From Segatella copri (lineage in GTDB: Bacteria > Bacteroidota > Bacteroidia > Bacteroidales > Bacteroidaceae): DNA of 64,000 bases. Location of the stretch: contig NZ_CP156891.1 of NCBI RefSeq assembly GCF_019249795.2, positions 2,822,001 through 2,886,000 on the forward strand, given 5' to 3'. Each line of letters opens with the position of its first letter. Position 1 is the stretch's first letter. Under the pieces are notes generated by a model that did not search any database, was not told the origin of the DNA, and saw only the letters and a program-made list of their open reading frames with translations. Shown piece after piece: positions 27,744 to 37,285 of the stretch. The position numbers and the translations under genes are program-made.

Positions 27744-28622
27744 ATGAGAAAGAAACAATATAAGCCTAGCAATCATCGTGGATTGCAGGTCATTACTTTG
27801 TGTATCAGTACCGCTATGGTGCTCATTTTGTTGGGATTGGTTATCTTCTCTGTCCTCATGGGACGCAATCTCTCTTCCTATGTGAAGGAGAATCTCGTGG
27901 TGCAGGTGATGCTCGAACAGGATATGACTAATCCGGAGGGATTGCAGATGTGCAAGCGTCTGAATGCAAGACCTTACGTCAATACGCTGACTTATATCAC
28001 CAAGGAAGAGGCACTGAAAGAGGCTACCCGTGATTTGGGCACCAACCCGAGCGAGTTTGCCGGTGTCAACCCTTTCCAGCCTTCCATAGAGATTACGACG
28101 AAGGCTGATTACGCGAATAATGATTCTCTGAAGTGGATTGCCAAGGAACTGAAGGCATACCCACGTGTTACTGAGGTTACTTATCAGCACGACCTGATAG
28201 AGCAGGTGAACAATTCGTTGGCAAAGATCAGTATCGGATTGCTGATTGTTGCCGCCTTGCTTACCTTTATCTCGTTCTCGCTGATCAATAATACGGTTCG
28301 TCTGGGCATCTATGCCCGCCGCTTCTCCATCCATACGATGAAGCTGGTAGGTGCATCCTGGGGCTTTATCCGCCGTCCGTTCCTTCGCAAGGCAATGCTT
28401 GTGGGCGTTGTTTCAGCCCTGCTGGCAGACGGTTTCCTGGGCGGTAGTCTCTATGCATGGTCCCTCCACGAACCTGAACTGATGAACGTCCTGGGTTGGC
28501 AGGAACTTGCCATCACCGGTGGTTCGGTCTTCCTCTTCGGACTCATCATCACCGCCTTCTGCGCCTGCATCTCAGTCAATAAGTTCCTGAAGATGAAGGC
28601 AGGAGACCTTTATAAGATTTAG
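27744..28622 (+). CDS. ftsX: Cell division protein FtsX
   Basis: 292 residues from ATG 27744 (MRKKQYKPSNHRG); the upstream in-frame extension would put the start between promoter and leader and is not membrane-like. One N-terminal helix (VITLCISTAMVLILLGLVIF), a large extracytoplasmic domain, then three helices (LTFISFSLINNTVRLGIYARRF). With FtsE it forms the ABC-like complex that activates septal cell-wall hydrolases. It leads a conserved run with DUF3098, uppP, truB, queA and folK. Confidence 0.9.
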   Translation: MRKKQYKPSNHRGLQVITLCISTAMVLILLGLVIFSVLMGRNLSSYVKENLVVQVMLEQDMTNPEGLQMCKRLNARPYVNTLTYITKEEALKEATRDLGTNPSEFAGVNPFQPSIEITTKADYANNDSLKWIAKELKAYPRVTEVTYQHDLIEQVNNSLAKISIGLLIVAALLTFISFSLINNTVRLGIYARRFSIHTMKLVGASWGFIRRPFLRKAMLVGVVSALLADGFLGGSLYAWSLHEPELMNVLGWQELAITGGSVFLFGLIITAFCACISVNKFLKMKAGDLYKI

Positions 28623-28661
28623 TTAATAGTTAAAAGTTAATAGTTTATAGCAATCTTGCTA

Positions 28662-28703
28662 TCAACATTCAACATTCAACATTCAACACTCAACATTCAA
28701 CAT
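28662..28703 (+). repeat. Six 7-bp tandem repeats (TCAACAT) abutting a start codon
   Basis: Units at 28662, 28669, 28676, 28683 (TCAACAC), 28690 and 28697; the last ends 7 bp before ATG 28711. Confidence 0.9.
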
Positions 28704-28710
28704 TAAAAAA

Positions 28711-28941
28711 ATGGATAAGAAGAATTTAGCATTCGACAAGATGAACTTTATCTTGTTAGGCATCGGAATGGCGATTGTCATCATCGGTTTTCTGCTGATG
28801 AGTGGTGCCGGTTCTAACGAGCATACCTTCGATACTGATATTTTCAGCACTCGTCGTATCGTTGTAGCACCAACCGTAACATTGATAGGTTTCCTTTCAA
28901 TCATCTATGCGGTGATACACAAGCCGAAAGACAATGAATAA
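28711..28941 (+). CDS. DUF3098 membrane protein
   Basis: 76 residues with two hydrophobic helices (FILLGIGMAIVIIGFLLMSG; ATPTV-like loop then LIGFLSIIYAVIH). Matches the small DUF3098 family found beside ftsX and uppP in Bacteroidota. Function unknown; the neighbourhood suggests envelope or division work. The spacer ahead of it holds an AGTTAATAGTT-type stretch and a 7-bp microsatellite. Confidence 0.85.
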   Translation: MDKKNLAFDKMNFILLGIGMAIVIIGFLLMSGAGSNEHTFDTDIFSTRRIVVAPTVTLIGFLSIIYAVIHKPKDNE

Positions 28942-28976
28942 TTTATAATTAATATACATATTATTATTAGTATTAG

Positions 28977-29822
28977 ATGGATTTTATTCAGACTATCATT
29001 ATCTCTATCGTAGAGGGACTGACCGAGTTCTTGCCTGTATCCAGTACGGGCCACATGATTATAGCAGAAAATTTGCTGGGTGTAGATATCCAGGATAAGT
29101 TTGTCAACGCCTTTACTGTCATCATCCAGTTTGGCGCCATCCTTTCTGTCATCTGTCTGTATTGGAAGAGATTCTTCTATCCAGAGGCTGTGAAGACCGG
29201 TGAGAAGACCTATTTGAAGGCGATGTTCGATTTCTATGCCCGTCTGGTTGTAGGTACCGTGCCTGCCGTGGTGTTGGGTCTTGCCTTCAATGATTTCATC
29301 GAGTCAAACCTTGGCAATGTACAGCTGGTGGGCTGGATGCTTGTCATCGGCGGTATTTTCATGCTCTTCTGCGATAAGATATTCAATAAAGGCAGCGAAC
29401 AGACCAAGCTTACTTACAAGCGTGCCCTGATTATCGGTTTCATCCAGTGTATAGCGATGATTCCTGGTGTATCGCGCTCCATGTCAACCATCGTAGGTGG
29501 TATGTCCCAGCGTCTTACCCGCAAGGCAGCAGCCGAGTTCTCATTCTTCCTGGCAGTGCCAACCATGTTTGGCGCCACCTGTCTCGAGGTTTATAAGCTC
29601 ATCAGCCATGGCGGCGGCTCATTGCTCACCCAGGGCAACAACCTGTTCACATTGATATTAGGCTCAGTGGTAGCATTCATCGTTGCCATTCTCGCCATCA
29701 AGTTTTTCATCAATTATGTCACCAAGTACGGTTTTGCAGCTTTCGGCTGGTACCGTATCGTAGTAGGACTTATCATTATCATCTGCAGCCTTTGCGGTGT
29801 AGATATGCAGATGGTTGACTAA
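28977..29822 (+). CDS. uppP: Undecaprenyl-diphosphate phosphatase (BacA type)
   Basis: 281 residues, polytopic. Conserved EGLTEFLPVSSTGHM (residues 13-27) and PGVSRSMSTI carry the active-site Glu, Ser and Arg. It dephosphorylates undecaprenyl diphosphate to recycle the carrier for peptidoglycan and glycans, and is the BacA family linked to bacitracin tolerance. Between DUF3098 and truB (9 bp spacing to truB). Confidence 0.95.
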   Translation: MDFIQTIIISIVEGLTEFLPVSSTGHMIIAENLLGVDIQDKFVNAFTVIIQFGAILSVICLYWKRFFYPEAVKTGEKTYLKAMFDFYARLVVGTVPAVVLGLAFNDFIESNLGNVQLVGWMLVIGGIFMLFCDKIFNKGSEQTKLTYKRALIIGFIQCIAMIPGVSRSMSTIVGGMSQRLTRKAAAEFSFFLAVPTMFGATCLEVYKLISHGGGSLLTQGNNLFTLILGSVVAFIVAILAIKFFINYVTKYGFAAFGWYRIVVGLIIIICSLCGVDMQMVD

Positions 29823-29831
29823 ACATAAAAT

Positions 29832-30548
29832 ATGGATTTCAGAAAAGGAGAAATTATTGCCATCGACAAGCCTTATCGCATGTCGAGTTTCGGAGCCCTG
29901 GCGCATGTGCGCTATCTGCTCAGCAAGAAGCTCGGTTTTAAGGTGAAGATAGGACATGCCGGTACGCTCGATCCCCTTGCTACTGGCGTGCTGGTGCTCT
30001 GCACCGGCAAATGTACCAAGCAGATAGAACAGCTGCAGACCCATACCAAGGAGTATACAGCTACCCTGCAGCTCGGTGCTACCACCGCCAGCTATGATAT
30101 GGAACACAGCGTGAATCACACCTATCCTACGGAGCATATCACCCGCCAGCTGGTGGAGGAAACGCTCAAACAGTTTGTGGGCGAGATTCAGCAGGTTCCG
30201 CCTACCTACAGCGCCGTAAAGGTGAATGGCGACCGCGCTTATGCCTTGCGCCGCGCAGGCGAGGAGGTACAGCTCAAACCGAAGACCGTGCGCGTAGACG
30301 AGATAGAACTCACCGATTATAACGATGAGCAGAAGACCGCCAGCATCCGTGTGGTTTGTGGCAAAGGAACCTATATCCGGTCCCTCGCCCGTGATATCGG
30401 CAGAGCTCTGGATAGCGGTGCCTATCTTACCGCCCTCCGCCGTACCAAGGCAGGAAGTTTCGCAGTAGAAAACTGCATCAGTTTTGAACATTTCCAGGAA
30501 TGGCTTGATGAGCAGCCTCTCGAAGACAGCCTTCAGTCATCCAAGTAA
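29832..30548 (+). CDS. truB: tRNA pseudouridine(55) synthase TruB
   Basis: 238 residues. Catalytic Asp47 in HAGTLDPLATGVL; also KEYTATLQLG, PPTYSAVKVNGDRAYALRR and GTYIRSLARDIG. It makes pseudouridine 55 in the T-loop of tRNAs. Shorter than E. coli TruB because the C-terminal PUA domain is reduced, common in Bacteroidota. Co-directional with uppP and queA. Confidence 0.95.
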   Translation: MDFRKGEIIAIDKPYRMSSFGALAHVRYLLSKKLGFKVKIGHAGTLDPLATGVLVLCTGKCTKQIEQLQTHTKEYTATLQLGATTASYDMEHSVNHTYPTEHITRQLVEETLKQFVGEIQQVPPTYSAVKVNGDRAYALRRAGEEVQLKPKTVRVDEIELTDYNDEQKTASIRVVCGKGTYIRSLARDIGRALDSGAYLTALRRTKAGSFAVENCISFEHFQEWLDEQPLEDSLQSSK

Positions 30549-30561
30549 TAAATAATATAAC

Positions 30562-31746
30562 ATGAAGCTATCACAATTTAACTTTAAGTTGCCAAAAGAT
30601 CAGGTGGCACTTTATCCACATAAGGCAAAGCACGTGGTAAAAACGGCTAGTGGTGAACGTACATTCGAGATTACTCGCCGCGACGAGTCCCGACTCATGG
30701 TTCTCCACAAGAAGAGTGAAACCATCGAGATGTACAAGAAAGATGAAAACGGCAAGGATATGGTTGATGCCGATGGCAATCCAGTATTCCTGCAGTTCAA
30801 GGATATCGTGAATTACTTCGAAGAGGGCGATACCTTCATCTTCAATAATACCAAGGTTTTCCCAGCCCGTCTTTACGGTACCAAGGAGAAGACCGATGCC
30901 AAGATAGAGGTGTTCCTGCTCCGCGAGCTCAATCCTGAGATGCGTCTTTGGGACGTATTGGTAGAGCCTGCCCGCAAGATCCGTATCGGCAATAAGCTTT
31001 TCTTCGATGATGTCAACGAGATGGTTGCCGAGGTTATCGACAATACCACCAGCCGTGGCCGTACCCTCCGTTTCCTCTATGATGAGGATGGCAGTCATGA
31101 TGTCTTCAAGCGTTCGCTCTTCGCTCTGGGCGAGGCTCCGCTCCCACGCTACGTTATCGATGCCCGTGAGGATCATCATGCTACAGAGGATGATATGGAC
31201 GATTTCCAGTGTGTTTTCGCTGAGGTAGAGGGTGCTGTTACTGCTCCTGCTACAGGTCTTCACTTCTCACGCGAGCTGATGAAGCGTATGGAAATCAACG
31301 GTATCAACGAGGCTTATATCACCCTGCATTGCGGTTTGGGCAACTTCCACGATATTGAGGTGGAGGACCTTACCAAGCACAAGATGGATTCTGAGCAGAT
31401 GATGATTAGCCAGGAGGCATGCGATCTGGTTAACAAGACCAAGCTTGCCGGCCATCGCGTCTGCGCTATCGGTACCAGTGTGATGAAGGCAACAGAAACG
31501 GCTGTAGGTACCGATGGTATGATGAAGGCTTTCGATGGATGGACCAACAAGTTCATCTTCCCTCCATACGATTTCGGTCTTGCTGACTGTGCCGTAGCCA
31601 ATTTCTATCATCCGGAGTCAACCCTGATGATGAGTACTGCAGCCTTTGGCGGTTACGACCTGGTTTACGAGGCATACAAGATGGCTGTGAAGAATGGCTA
31701 TATGTTTGGCTGCTATGGTGATTCTTTGTTGATGCTTCCAGATTAA
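30562..31746 (+). CDS. queA: tRNA preQ1(34) S-adenosylmethionine ribosyltransferase-isomerase
   Basis: 394 residues of the QueA family: early KLSQFNFKLPKDQVALYP, NTKVFPARL, VEGAVTAPATGLHFS, THxHVGLGNF-like LHCGLGNFHDIEVEDL, and late KFIFPPYDFGLADCAVANFYHP. It makes epoxyqueuosine in wobble positions of GUN-decoding tRNAs. An insert of about 45 residues near 55-95 (DENGKDMVDADGNP) makes it longer than E. coli QueA. 13 bp from truB. Confidence 0.94.
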   Translation: MKLSQFNFKLPKDQVALYPHKAKHVVKTASGERTFEITRRDESRLMVLHKKSETIEMYKKDENGKDMVDADGNPVFLQFKDIVNYFEEGDTFIFNNTKVFPARLYGTKEKTDAKIEVFLLRELNPEMRLWDVLVEPARKIRIGNKLFFDDVNEMVAEVIDNTTSRGRTLRFLYDEDGSHDVFKRSLFALGEAPLPRYVIDAREDHHATEDDMDDFQCVFAEVEGAVTAPATGLHFSRELMKRMEINGINEAYITLHCGLGNFHDIEVEDLTKHKMDSEQMMISQEACDLVNKTKLAGHRVCAIGTSVMKATETAVGTDGMMKAFDGWTNKFIFPPYDFGLADCAVANFYHPESTLMMSTAAFGGYDLVYEAYKMAVKNGYMFGCYGDSLLMLPD

Positions 31747-31839
31747 ACAGTGGTATAAACAGTTTATATGTACATAGAAGTTGTTGATATTCTGGGTTTT
31801 AGCTTAGTTATCCACAATTTTATAAAAGTGTGAATAAGT

Positions 31840-32247
31840 ATGTATCAGGTATATTTAAGTCTCGGTACGAATTTGGGCAACCGAAAGCGCAACATTCGCG
31901 AGGTAATAGAAAAGATAGGAGAGCAGATTGGTGTGGTAGAGCGCCAGTCTGCTCTTTACGAAACCAAGCCTTGGGGTTATTCATCGCCCAACGACTACAT
32001 CAATGCCTGTGTGCTGGTTCTCACCACGATGGCTCCGCGCCAGGTGCTGGAGGCTACGCAGCGCATAGAGCGCGAAATGGGGCGCACTATGAAGTCGGTG
32101 GATGGCGAATACCAGGACCGCATCATCGACATTGATATCCTGATGATAGATGACTTGGTGATAGATGAGCCCGATTTCAAGGTTCCCCATCCGTTGATGG
32201 AGGAGCGTGAATTCGTGATGAAACCGCTGAAGGAGATACTTAAGTAA
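31840..32247 (+). CDS. folK: 6-hydroxymethyl-7,8-dihydropterin pyrophosphokinase
   Basis: 135 residues. HPPK family marks are SLGTNLGNRKRNI, ETKPWGYSSPNDYINACV, ERxxGR-like REMGRTMKS and the metal-binding RIIDIDILMID, then VPHPLMEEREFV. It transfers pyrophosphate from ATP to 6-hydroxymethyl-dihydropterin in folate synthesis. Somewhat shorter than E. coli FolK (159). About 90 bp after queA; a single TTATCCACA lies in that spacer. Confidence 0.92.
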   Translation: MYQVYLSLGTNLGNRKRNIREVIEKIGEQIGVVERQSALYETKPWGYSSPNDYINACVLVLTTMAPRQVLEATQRIEREMGRTMKSVDGEYQDRIIDIDILMIDDLVIDEPDFKVPHPLMEEREFVMKPLKEILK

Positions 32248-32270
32248 TTTAATTTTAGTAAGTATACAAA

Positions 32271-32312
32271 AACGGGTTAGGAGCTTTTTCGCTCCCAGCC
32301 CGTTTCCTGTTT
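32271..32312 (+). terminator. Terminator after folK
   Basis: AACGGGTTAGGAGC (32271-32284) pairs with GCTCCCAGCCCGTT (32291-32304), two G-U pairs, then a T-rich tail. Confidence 0.85.
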
Positions 32313-32313
32313 C

Positions 32314-33435
32314 TTATCTTTCTTTATTCCTGCTGATTTCTTTCATCCAGGCAGATGGCGTAACACCTTCTGATTTGGCAAAGACGCTCGAAAAGTAGGG
32401 CAGCGAGGAGAAACCTACGTTGTAGGCGATATCCTTCAGCTTGGCATCAGGATGCTCGCTCATCATTTTCTTGGCTTCTTCCAGGCGCAGACTCGCTATC
32501 CAACTGCTGAAGTTCATGCCGAATTCTTCCTTGATGAAGGAGGAGAGGTAGGTCTTGTTGGTATACAGCCTGGTGGCAAGATCATCTATCGTGAACTGGT
32601 CCTTCAGATACGATTTCTCCTGAATCCATTCCGTTACTCTAGGGCGCAGCGTTTCGATGTAGGCTTTCTTCGGACTGGCTTCTCCGCTCTTTTCTTCTTC
32701 CGTCTTATCGCAGTCTGCCTTCATCAGCGTCTCGTATTCTGAGGCATAGTTGATGATGTTTACCAGAATATAGAGGTTCATGCCCACCACATAGAATTGC
32801 ACCAGCCAGTTGAACAGGGCACCCGTACGGATGGATATCACGCCCAGTATCAGCATGCCGTAGAAGAGCCAGTGGCTCACCTTGAGCCATCTGATGAAAT
32901 GGCTCTTCTCGTTCGAGAAGTAGTTTTCGAAGAGGGCGTTGCTTCTCAGATAGCACTTGTTGAAGTAGTAGATATGCCCTATGAGCATCTCCAGCAGTCC
33001 TATCAGGGCGATAAGCAGCAGGGGTATCTGGTATGCCTTCAGCGCATCTGTCATGGCGATAAGGGCGAAGAAAGCCGTCATTGTGAACTTTACGGCTATC
33101 GTCCTGCAGCGCTTCCGGGAGATATAATGAGGGTCGAGCAGACTGCTGAGCGAGAAGCTGAAGCAGATGCCCATCAGATAGAAGAGGATGATGTCGAAAC
33201 AGGGAACCCAGTTGTTATATTCCGTCCAGCTTCCTGTAAATGAAGCTATCCAGATCCATATATTCAGGCTGATGAGCATCATTCCGCCTGCCATCAGTCT
33301 TTTAGATCTGCGGAAAGTTTTGTAAACGGCCGTATCAGGTGTCTGGTAGAGCAACAGGATGGTTGCCAGCGTCAGATAGATGATGCTGGTTATGGTTACA
33401 AGTTCTACAAAGTGCTGTTCTAAGAAATGAATCAT
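32314..33435 (-). CDS. AraC-family regulator with N-terminal membrane domain
   Basis: 373 residues. About six to seven hydrophobic helices occupy residues 1-230 (VELVTITSIIYLTLATILLLY, LMAGGMMLISLNIWIWIASF and others), then a charged linker and a C-terminal AraC/XylS DNA-binding domain with two helix-turn-helix units (FTIDDLATRLYTNKTYLSSFIKEEFG; LKDIAYNVGFSSLPYFSSVFAKSEGVTPSAW). This membrane-sensor plus AraC layout is common in Bacteroidota; the ligand and targets are unknown. Confidence 0.9.
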   Translation of the reverse strand: MIHFLEQHFVELVTITSIIYLTLATILLLYQTPDTAVYKTFRRSKRLMAGGMMLISLNIWIWIASFTGSWTEYNNWVPCFDIILFYLMGICFSFSLSSLLDPHYISRKRCRTIAVKFTMTAFFALIAMTDALKAYQIPLLLIALIGLLEMLIGHIYYFNKCYLRSNALFENYFSNEKSHFIRWLKVSHWLFYGMLILGVISIRTGALFNWLVQFYVVGMNLYILVNIINYASEYETLMKADCDKTEEEKSGEASPKKAYIETLRPRVTEWIQEKSYLKDQFTIDDLATRLYTNKTYLSSFIKEEFGMNFSSWIASLRLEEAKKMMSEHPDAKLKDIAYNVGFSSLPYFSSVFAKSEGVTPSAWMKEISRNKER

Positions 33436-33459
33436 ATTCTTTTTTTATTTATGAGTAAG

Positions 33460-33497
33460 CAAGAAAAATCCCATCGCTCTTGCGAACGATGGGATTC
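33460..33497 (-). terminator. Terminator after rpsO
   Basis: AATCCCATCG (33467-33476) pairs with CGATGGGATT (33487-33496); on the minus strand the stem is followed by a T-run. Confidence 0.88.
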
Positions 33498-33530
33498 TGT
33501 TCTGTTAAGCAATGTGTCTGCCTAAGCTGA

Positions 33531-33800
33531 TTACTTACGAAGACCGAGGGCCTTGATGATAGCACGATAGCGATTGATGTCGCGATCATACAAGTAATCG
33601 AGCAATGCACGACGCTTTCCTACAAGCTGTGTCAACGCACGTGTTGTAGTATAATCTTTACGGTTCTTCTTAACATGTTCCGTCAAATGAGCAATACGGT
33701 ATGAGAACAATGCTATCTGGCTCTCAGCTGAACCAGTATCAGAGTTAGACTTTCCGTACTTGCTAAAGATCTCTTCTTTTTTTGCTTTGTCTAAATACAT
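33531..33800 (-). CDS. rpsO: 30S ribosomal protein S15
   Basis: 89 residues, the standard length. Conserved S15 sequence: DTGSAESQIALFSYRIAHLTEHVKKN, then HxxxxxLxxLVGKRRALLDYLY-like residues and Y...IKALGLRK at the end. It binds the central domain of 16S rRNA. Monocistronic here, with its own promoter and terminator. Confidence 0.97.
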   Translation of the reverse strand: MYLDKAKKEEIFSKYGKSNSDTGSAESQIALFSYRIAHLTEHVKKNRKDYTTTRALTQLVGKRRALLDYLYDRDINRYRAIIKALGLRK

Positions 33801-33892
33801 AGCTGTAAAAACTTAATTTAATAAAATATGAATATGTTTAATTTTGTGCATCTGATGACCTTCCTCACGGCGGTTTCATTAAAAATGCGGTG

Positions 33893-33923
33893 CAAAGATA
33901 CAACTTTTTGCCGAATTATGCAA
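33893..33923 (-). promoter_or_regulatory. Promoter of rpsO
   Basis: Minus strand TTG (33921-33923), 20-bp spacer, TATCTTTG (33893-33900). Leader of about 85 nt to the start, room for the usual S15 leader control; I did not resolve a structure. Confidence 0.75.
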
Positions 33924-33942
33924 ACATTTCGGGATTTTTTTG

Positions 33943-33950
33943 TAATTTTG
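33943..33950 (+). promoter_or_regulatory. -7 element for typA
   Basis: TAATTTTG, 35 bp ahead of the start; divergent from and close to the rpsO promoter. No -33 TTG at ideal spacing. Confidence 0.6.
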
Positions 33951-33984
33951 CACCCAAATTTAAGTATTTAAGGTAAAAATTAAA

Positions 33985-35787
33985 ATGCAAGACATTAGAA
34001 ACATTGCAGTTATTGCACACGTTGACCATGGTAAGACTACATTGGTTGACAAGATGATGCTCGCCGGTAAGCTGTTCCGCGACGGCCAGGATAACAGCGG
34101 CGAAGTGCTCGATTCCAACGACTTGGAGCGCGAGCGTGGTATAACCATTCTCTCAAAGAATGTATCTATCAACTGGAAAGGTACTAAGATTAATATCCTC
34201 GATACTCCTGGACACTCTGACTTCGGTGGTGAGGTTGAGCGCGTGCTCAACATGGCAGACGGATGCCTCCTCCTCGTCGATGCTTTCGAGGGTCCAATGC
34301 CTCAGACCCGTTTCGTGCTCCAGAAGGCATTGCAGCTCGGACTGAAGCCTATCGTTGTTGTTAATAAGGTAGATAAGCCTAACTGTCGCCCTGAAGAGGT
34401 GTACGAGATGGTGTTCGACCTGATGTGCGACCTCGATGCTACAGAAGACCAGCTCGACTTCCCTGTAGTTTACGGTTCTGCCAAGAACGGCTGGATGGGC
34501 GAGGACTATAATCATCCAACAGACAATATCGATTATCTGCTCGATAAGATTATTGAGGTTATCCCAGCTCCTAAGCAGCTCGAGGGTACTCCTCAGCTCC
34601 TTATCACATCTCTCGATTACAGCTCTTATACAGGTCGTATCGCCGTAGGTCGTGTACACCGCGGTACATTGAAGGACGGCATGAACGTTACCATCTGCCA
34701 CCGCGACGGAACCCAGGAGAAGACCAAGATCAAGGAGCTCCACACCTTCGAGGGTATGGGTCATAAGAAGACCGATCATGTAGATTCAGGCGATATCTGT
34801 GCCGTTGTCGGCTTGGAGAAGTTTGAGATTGGTGATACCATCTGCGACTTCGAGAATCCTGAGCCACTGCCTCCAATCGCTGTCGATGAGCCTACCATGA
34901 GTATGCTCTTCACCATCAACGATTCACCATTCTTCGGTAAGGAAGGCAAGTTCTGTACATCACGCCACATCCAGGAGCGCTTGAACAAGGAGCTCGAGAA
35001 GAACCTCGCTCTCCGCGTACAGCCTTACGAGGATTCTACCGATAAGTGGATTGTATCAGGCCGTGGTGTGCTCCATCTCTCTGTACTCATCGAGACCATG
35101 CGCCGCGAGGGCTATGAGCTCCAGGTAGGTCAGCCTCAGGTTATCTACAAGGAGATTGACGGTGTGAAGTGCGAGCCTGTAGAGGAGTTGACCATCAACG
35201 TACCAGAGGAGTTTGCTTCTAAGATGATTGATATGGTAACCCGCCGCAAGGGTGATATGACCTCAATGCTGAACATGGGCGAGCGTGTAGACATCGAGTT
35301 CGATATCCCATCACGTGGTATCATCGGTCTGCGTACCAACGTGCTTACCGCTTCTCAGGGCGAGGCTATCATGGCTCACCGCTTCAAGGAGTATCAGCCA
35401 TACAAGGGTGAAATCAGCCGCCGTTCTAACGGTAGCATGATTGCGCTCGAAACCGGTACTGCCTTTGCTTACGCCATCGATAAGCTGCAGGATCGCGGTA
35501 AGTTCTTCATCGACCCGGGTGAGGAGGTTTACGGAGGCGAGGTTGTAGGTGAACATGTTCACGACAACGACCTGGTAGTCAACGTAACCAAGGCTAAGCA
35601 GCTTACCAACGTGCGTGCTTCCGGTTCTGACGATAAGGCTCGCGTCATTCCTAAGACCGTGATGAGTCTTGAGGAGTGCCTGGAGTATATCCGTGAGGAC
35701 GAGTACGTAGAGGTAACTCCAAAGAACATGCGTATGCGCAAGATCGAGCTCGATCACCTGAAGCGCAAGCGCAGCAACAAAGACTAA
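33985..35787 (+). CDS. typA: Ribosome-associated GTPase TypA/BipA
   Basis: 600 residues. Translational GTPase with G1 AHVDHGKT, G2 region RERGITI, G3 DTPGHSDF, G4 NKVDKP, and EF-G-like later domains followed by the BipA-specific C-terminal domain ([18 protein letters not shown] end). It binds the ribosome and supports assembly and stress growth. A transporter gene follows after 6 bp. Confidence 0.96.
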   Translation: MQDIRNIAVIAHVDHGKTTLVDKMMLAGKLFRDGQDNSGEVLDSNDLERERGITILSKNVSINWKGTKINILDTPGHSDFGGEVERVLNMADGCLLLVDAFEGPMPQTRFVLQKALQLGLKPIVVVNKVDKPNCRPEEVYEMVFDLMCDLDATEDQLDFPVVYGSAKNGWMGEDYNHPTDNIDYLLDKIIEVIPAPKQLEGTPQLLITSLDYSSYTGRIAVGRVHRGTLKDGMNVTICHRDGTQEKTKIKELHTFEGMGHKKTDHVDSGDICAVVGLEKFEIGDTICDFENPEPLPPIAVDEPTMSMLFTINDSPFFGKEGKFCTSRHIQERLNKELEKNLALRVQPYEDSTDKWIVSGRGVLHLSVLIETMRREGYELQVGQPQVIYKEIDGVKCEPVEELTINVPEEFASKMIDMVTRRKGDMTSMLNMGERVDIEFDIPSRGIIGLRTNVLTASQGEAIMAHRFKEYQPYKGEISRRSNGSMIALETGTAFAYAIDKLQDRGKFFIDPGEEVYGGEVVGEHVHDNDLVVNVTKAKQLTNVRASGSDDKARVIPKTVMSLEECLEYIREDEYVEVTPKNMRMRKIELDHLKRKRSNKD

Positions 35788-35793
35788 ACAGAT

Positions 35794-36756
35794 ATGTTTT
35801 TGTGGAGATTTTTTAGAAAGTTTTCATTGCCCTGCTCCCTGGTTATGGGAGCATTGGGCTACCTGATATTCGCCAATGTGCCCTTCCTGGTGCCCATTGG
35901 CGATTATTGTGGTCCGAGGTTGGTAAGTCTGATGCCGGTAGTGCTGTTCTCACTGCTCTATGTTACTTTCTGTAAGATAGAAATCAAGGAGATGAAGCCT
36001 AAGGCGTGGCATTTCATCCTCCAGCTCATCCGTACCTCGCTGGCATTGATGATGGTGGTGCTCATCTTTGAGTTCGGTTCAGATTACAGTACCAAACTGA
36101 TTCTCGAGGGTGCCTTCATCTGCTTCATCTGTCCTACGGCAGCCGCCGTGGCTGTGGTTACGGAGAAGTTGGGCGGCAGTATCGGTTCGCTGACCACTTA
36201 TACGGTCATCGCCAACATTTTTACGATGGTCATCATTCCGAGTCTTTTCCCGATGGTAGAGAAAGGGGCAGACGTATCGTTCCTCATGATGAGTGCGATG
36301 GTGTTCCGCAATGTCACTACCGTGCTGGTGGTGCCTCTGCTGCTTGCCTTGCTGAGCCGCAGGTTCCTGCCAAAATGGGTGGATAAGGTGAAGAATGTAA
36401 AGGATTTAGGCTTTTATATGTGGTGTTTCAACCTCACGATACTGATGGGCGAAACGGTTCGCAACATGCTCCATGCCGAGGTATCGGGCGTAACGATGCT
36501 TCTGCTGCTCTTTGTACCGCTGCTGGTATGTCTCCTCCAGTTTGCCATCGGCAAGGCGGTAGGCAGGCATTTCGGTGCGAGTATCAGTGCCGGTCAGGCG
36601 TTGGGACAGAAGAATACGGTAGTGGGCATCTGGCTCACCCTCACCTTCCTGAATCCTCTTGCTGCCGTAGCACCGGGTGCCTATGTAGTATGGCAGAATC
36701 TGGTCAATGGCTGGCAACTTTGGTATAAAGAAAAATATGGCAAGCTTAAGTGGTAA
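35794..36756 (+). CDS. BASS-like membrane transporter
   Basis: 320 residues with about nine to ten helices. Resembles the bile acid:sodium symporter superfamily: RTSLALMMVVLIFEFG, GAFICFICPTAAAVAVV and the late SAGQALGQKNTVVGIWLTLTFLNPLAAVAPGAYVVWQNLVNGW. The substrate is unknown; Bacteroidota have many such orphan transporters. Its stop codon lies inside the stem of the bidirectional terminator. Confidence 0.75.
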   Translation: MFLWRFFRKFSLPCSLVMGALGYLIFANVPFLVPIGDYCGPRLVSLMPVVLFSLLYVTFCKIEIKEMKPKAWHFILQLIRTSLALMMVVLIFEFGSDYSTKLILEGAFICFICPTAAAVAVVTEKLGGSIGSLTTYTVIANIFTMVIIPSLFPMVEKGADVSFLMMSAMVFRNVTTVLVVPLLLALLSRRFLPKWVDKVKNVKDLGFYMWCFNLTILMGETVRNMLHAEVSGVTMLLLLFVPLLVCLLQFAIGKAVGRHFGASISAGQALGQKNTVVGIWLTLTFLNPLAAVAPGAYVVWQNLVNGWQLWYKEKYGKLKW

Positions 36757-36770
36757 GCTTGCCATATTTT
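36731..36770. terminator. Bidirectional terminator between the transporter and luxS
   Basis: AAAATATGGCAAGCTTA pairs with TAAGCTTGCCATATTTT around a five-base loop; A-runs and T-runs flank it on both sides. It serves both converging genes and contains the transporter's TAA. Confidence 0.88.
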
Positions 36771-36776
36771 TTGTTT

Positions 36777-37262
36777 CTAATCCTGGGTAGGGTAGATGAG
36801 GTTTTCTTCCCTGATGCAGCAGAGCACCTCATCCAGATATTTTCTGGCTTCATATTTCGCCATAGGCAGGTCGTGGAGCAGGTAGTTGCCGCAGTCCTTT
36901 GCCGCCTGTCCTGGAATCTCACCCTCGAAATCGGCGATAAACTTAAAGGTGCGCTTCATCAGTTCCACGATGTCCTTGCTCTCCAGGTCGCCCTTGATAA
37001 GGAGATAGTTGCCCGTGAGGCATCCCATCGGTCCCCAGTAGATGATGCGGTCCTTCCACTCCTCGTCGTTGCGCAGATAGGTGGCAGCCAGGTGTTCGAT
37101 GGTATGGATGGCACCGTTGTGCAGACAAGGCTCCTGGTTAGGCACCTTCATGCGGATATCGAATGTTGTGATGACTTCTCCGCCTACTTCGTCCTTACGG
37201 CTCACGTAGATGCCGCGGAGCAGCTTATTGTGATTGATTGTAAAACTTGGAATCTTATTCAT
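36777..37262 (-). CDS. luxS: S-ribosylhomocysteine lyase LuxS
   Basis: 161 residues. Zinc ligands H53, H57 (HTIEHLAATYLRN) and C124 (AKDCGNYLLHD); E56 is the catalytic acid/base region. It splits S-ribosylhomocysteine into homocysteine and the AI-2 precursor. Directly downstream of mtnN, which makes its substrate, so the two genes form an activated-methyl-cycle operon. Confidence 0.96.
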   Translation of the reverse strand: MNKIPSFTINHNKLLRGIYVSRKDEVGGEVITTFDIRMKVPNQEPCLHNGAIHTIEHLAATYLRNDEEWKDRIIYWGPMGCLTGNYLLIKGDLESKDIVELMKRTFKFIADFEGEIPGQAAKDCGNYLLHDLPMAKYEARKYLDEVLCCIREENLIYPTQD

Positions 37263-37285
37263 CTTGATAATTGATAATTTACAGT

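Noticed and set aside
31808..31816. DnaA box TTATCCACA upstream of folK
   Set aside because: A perfect but single 9-mer; no cluster, no AT-rich unwinding region and no dnaA or dnaN nearby.
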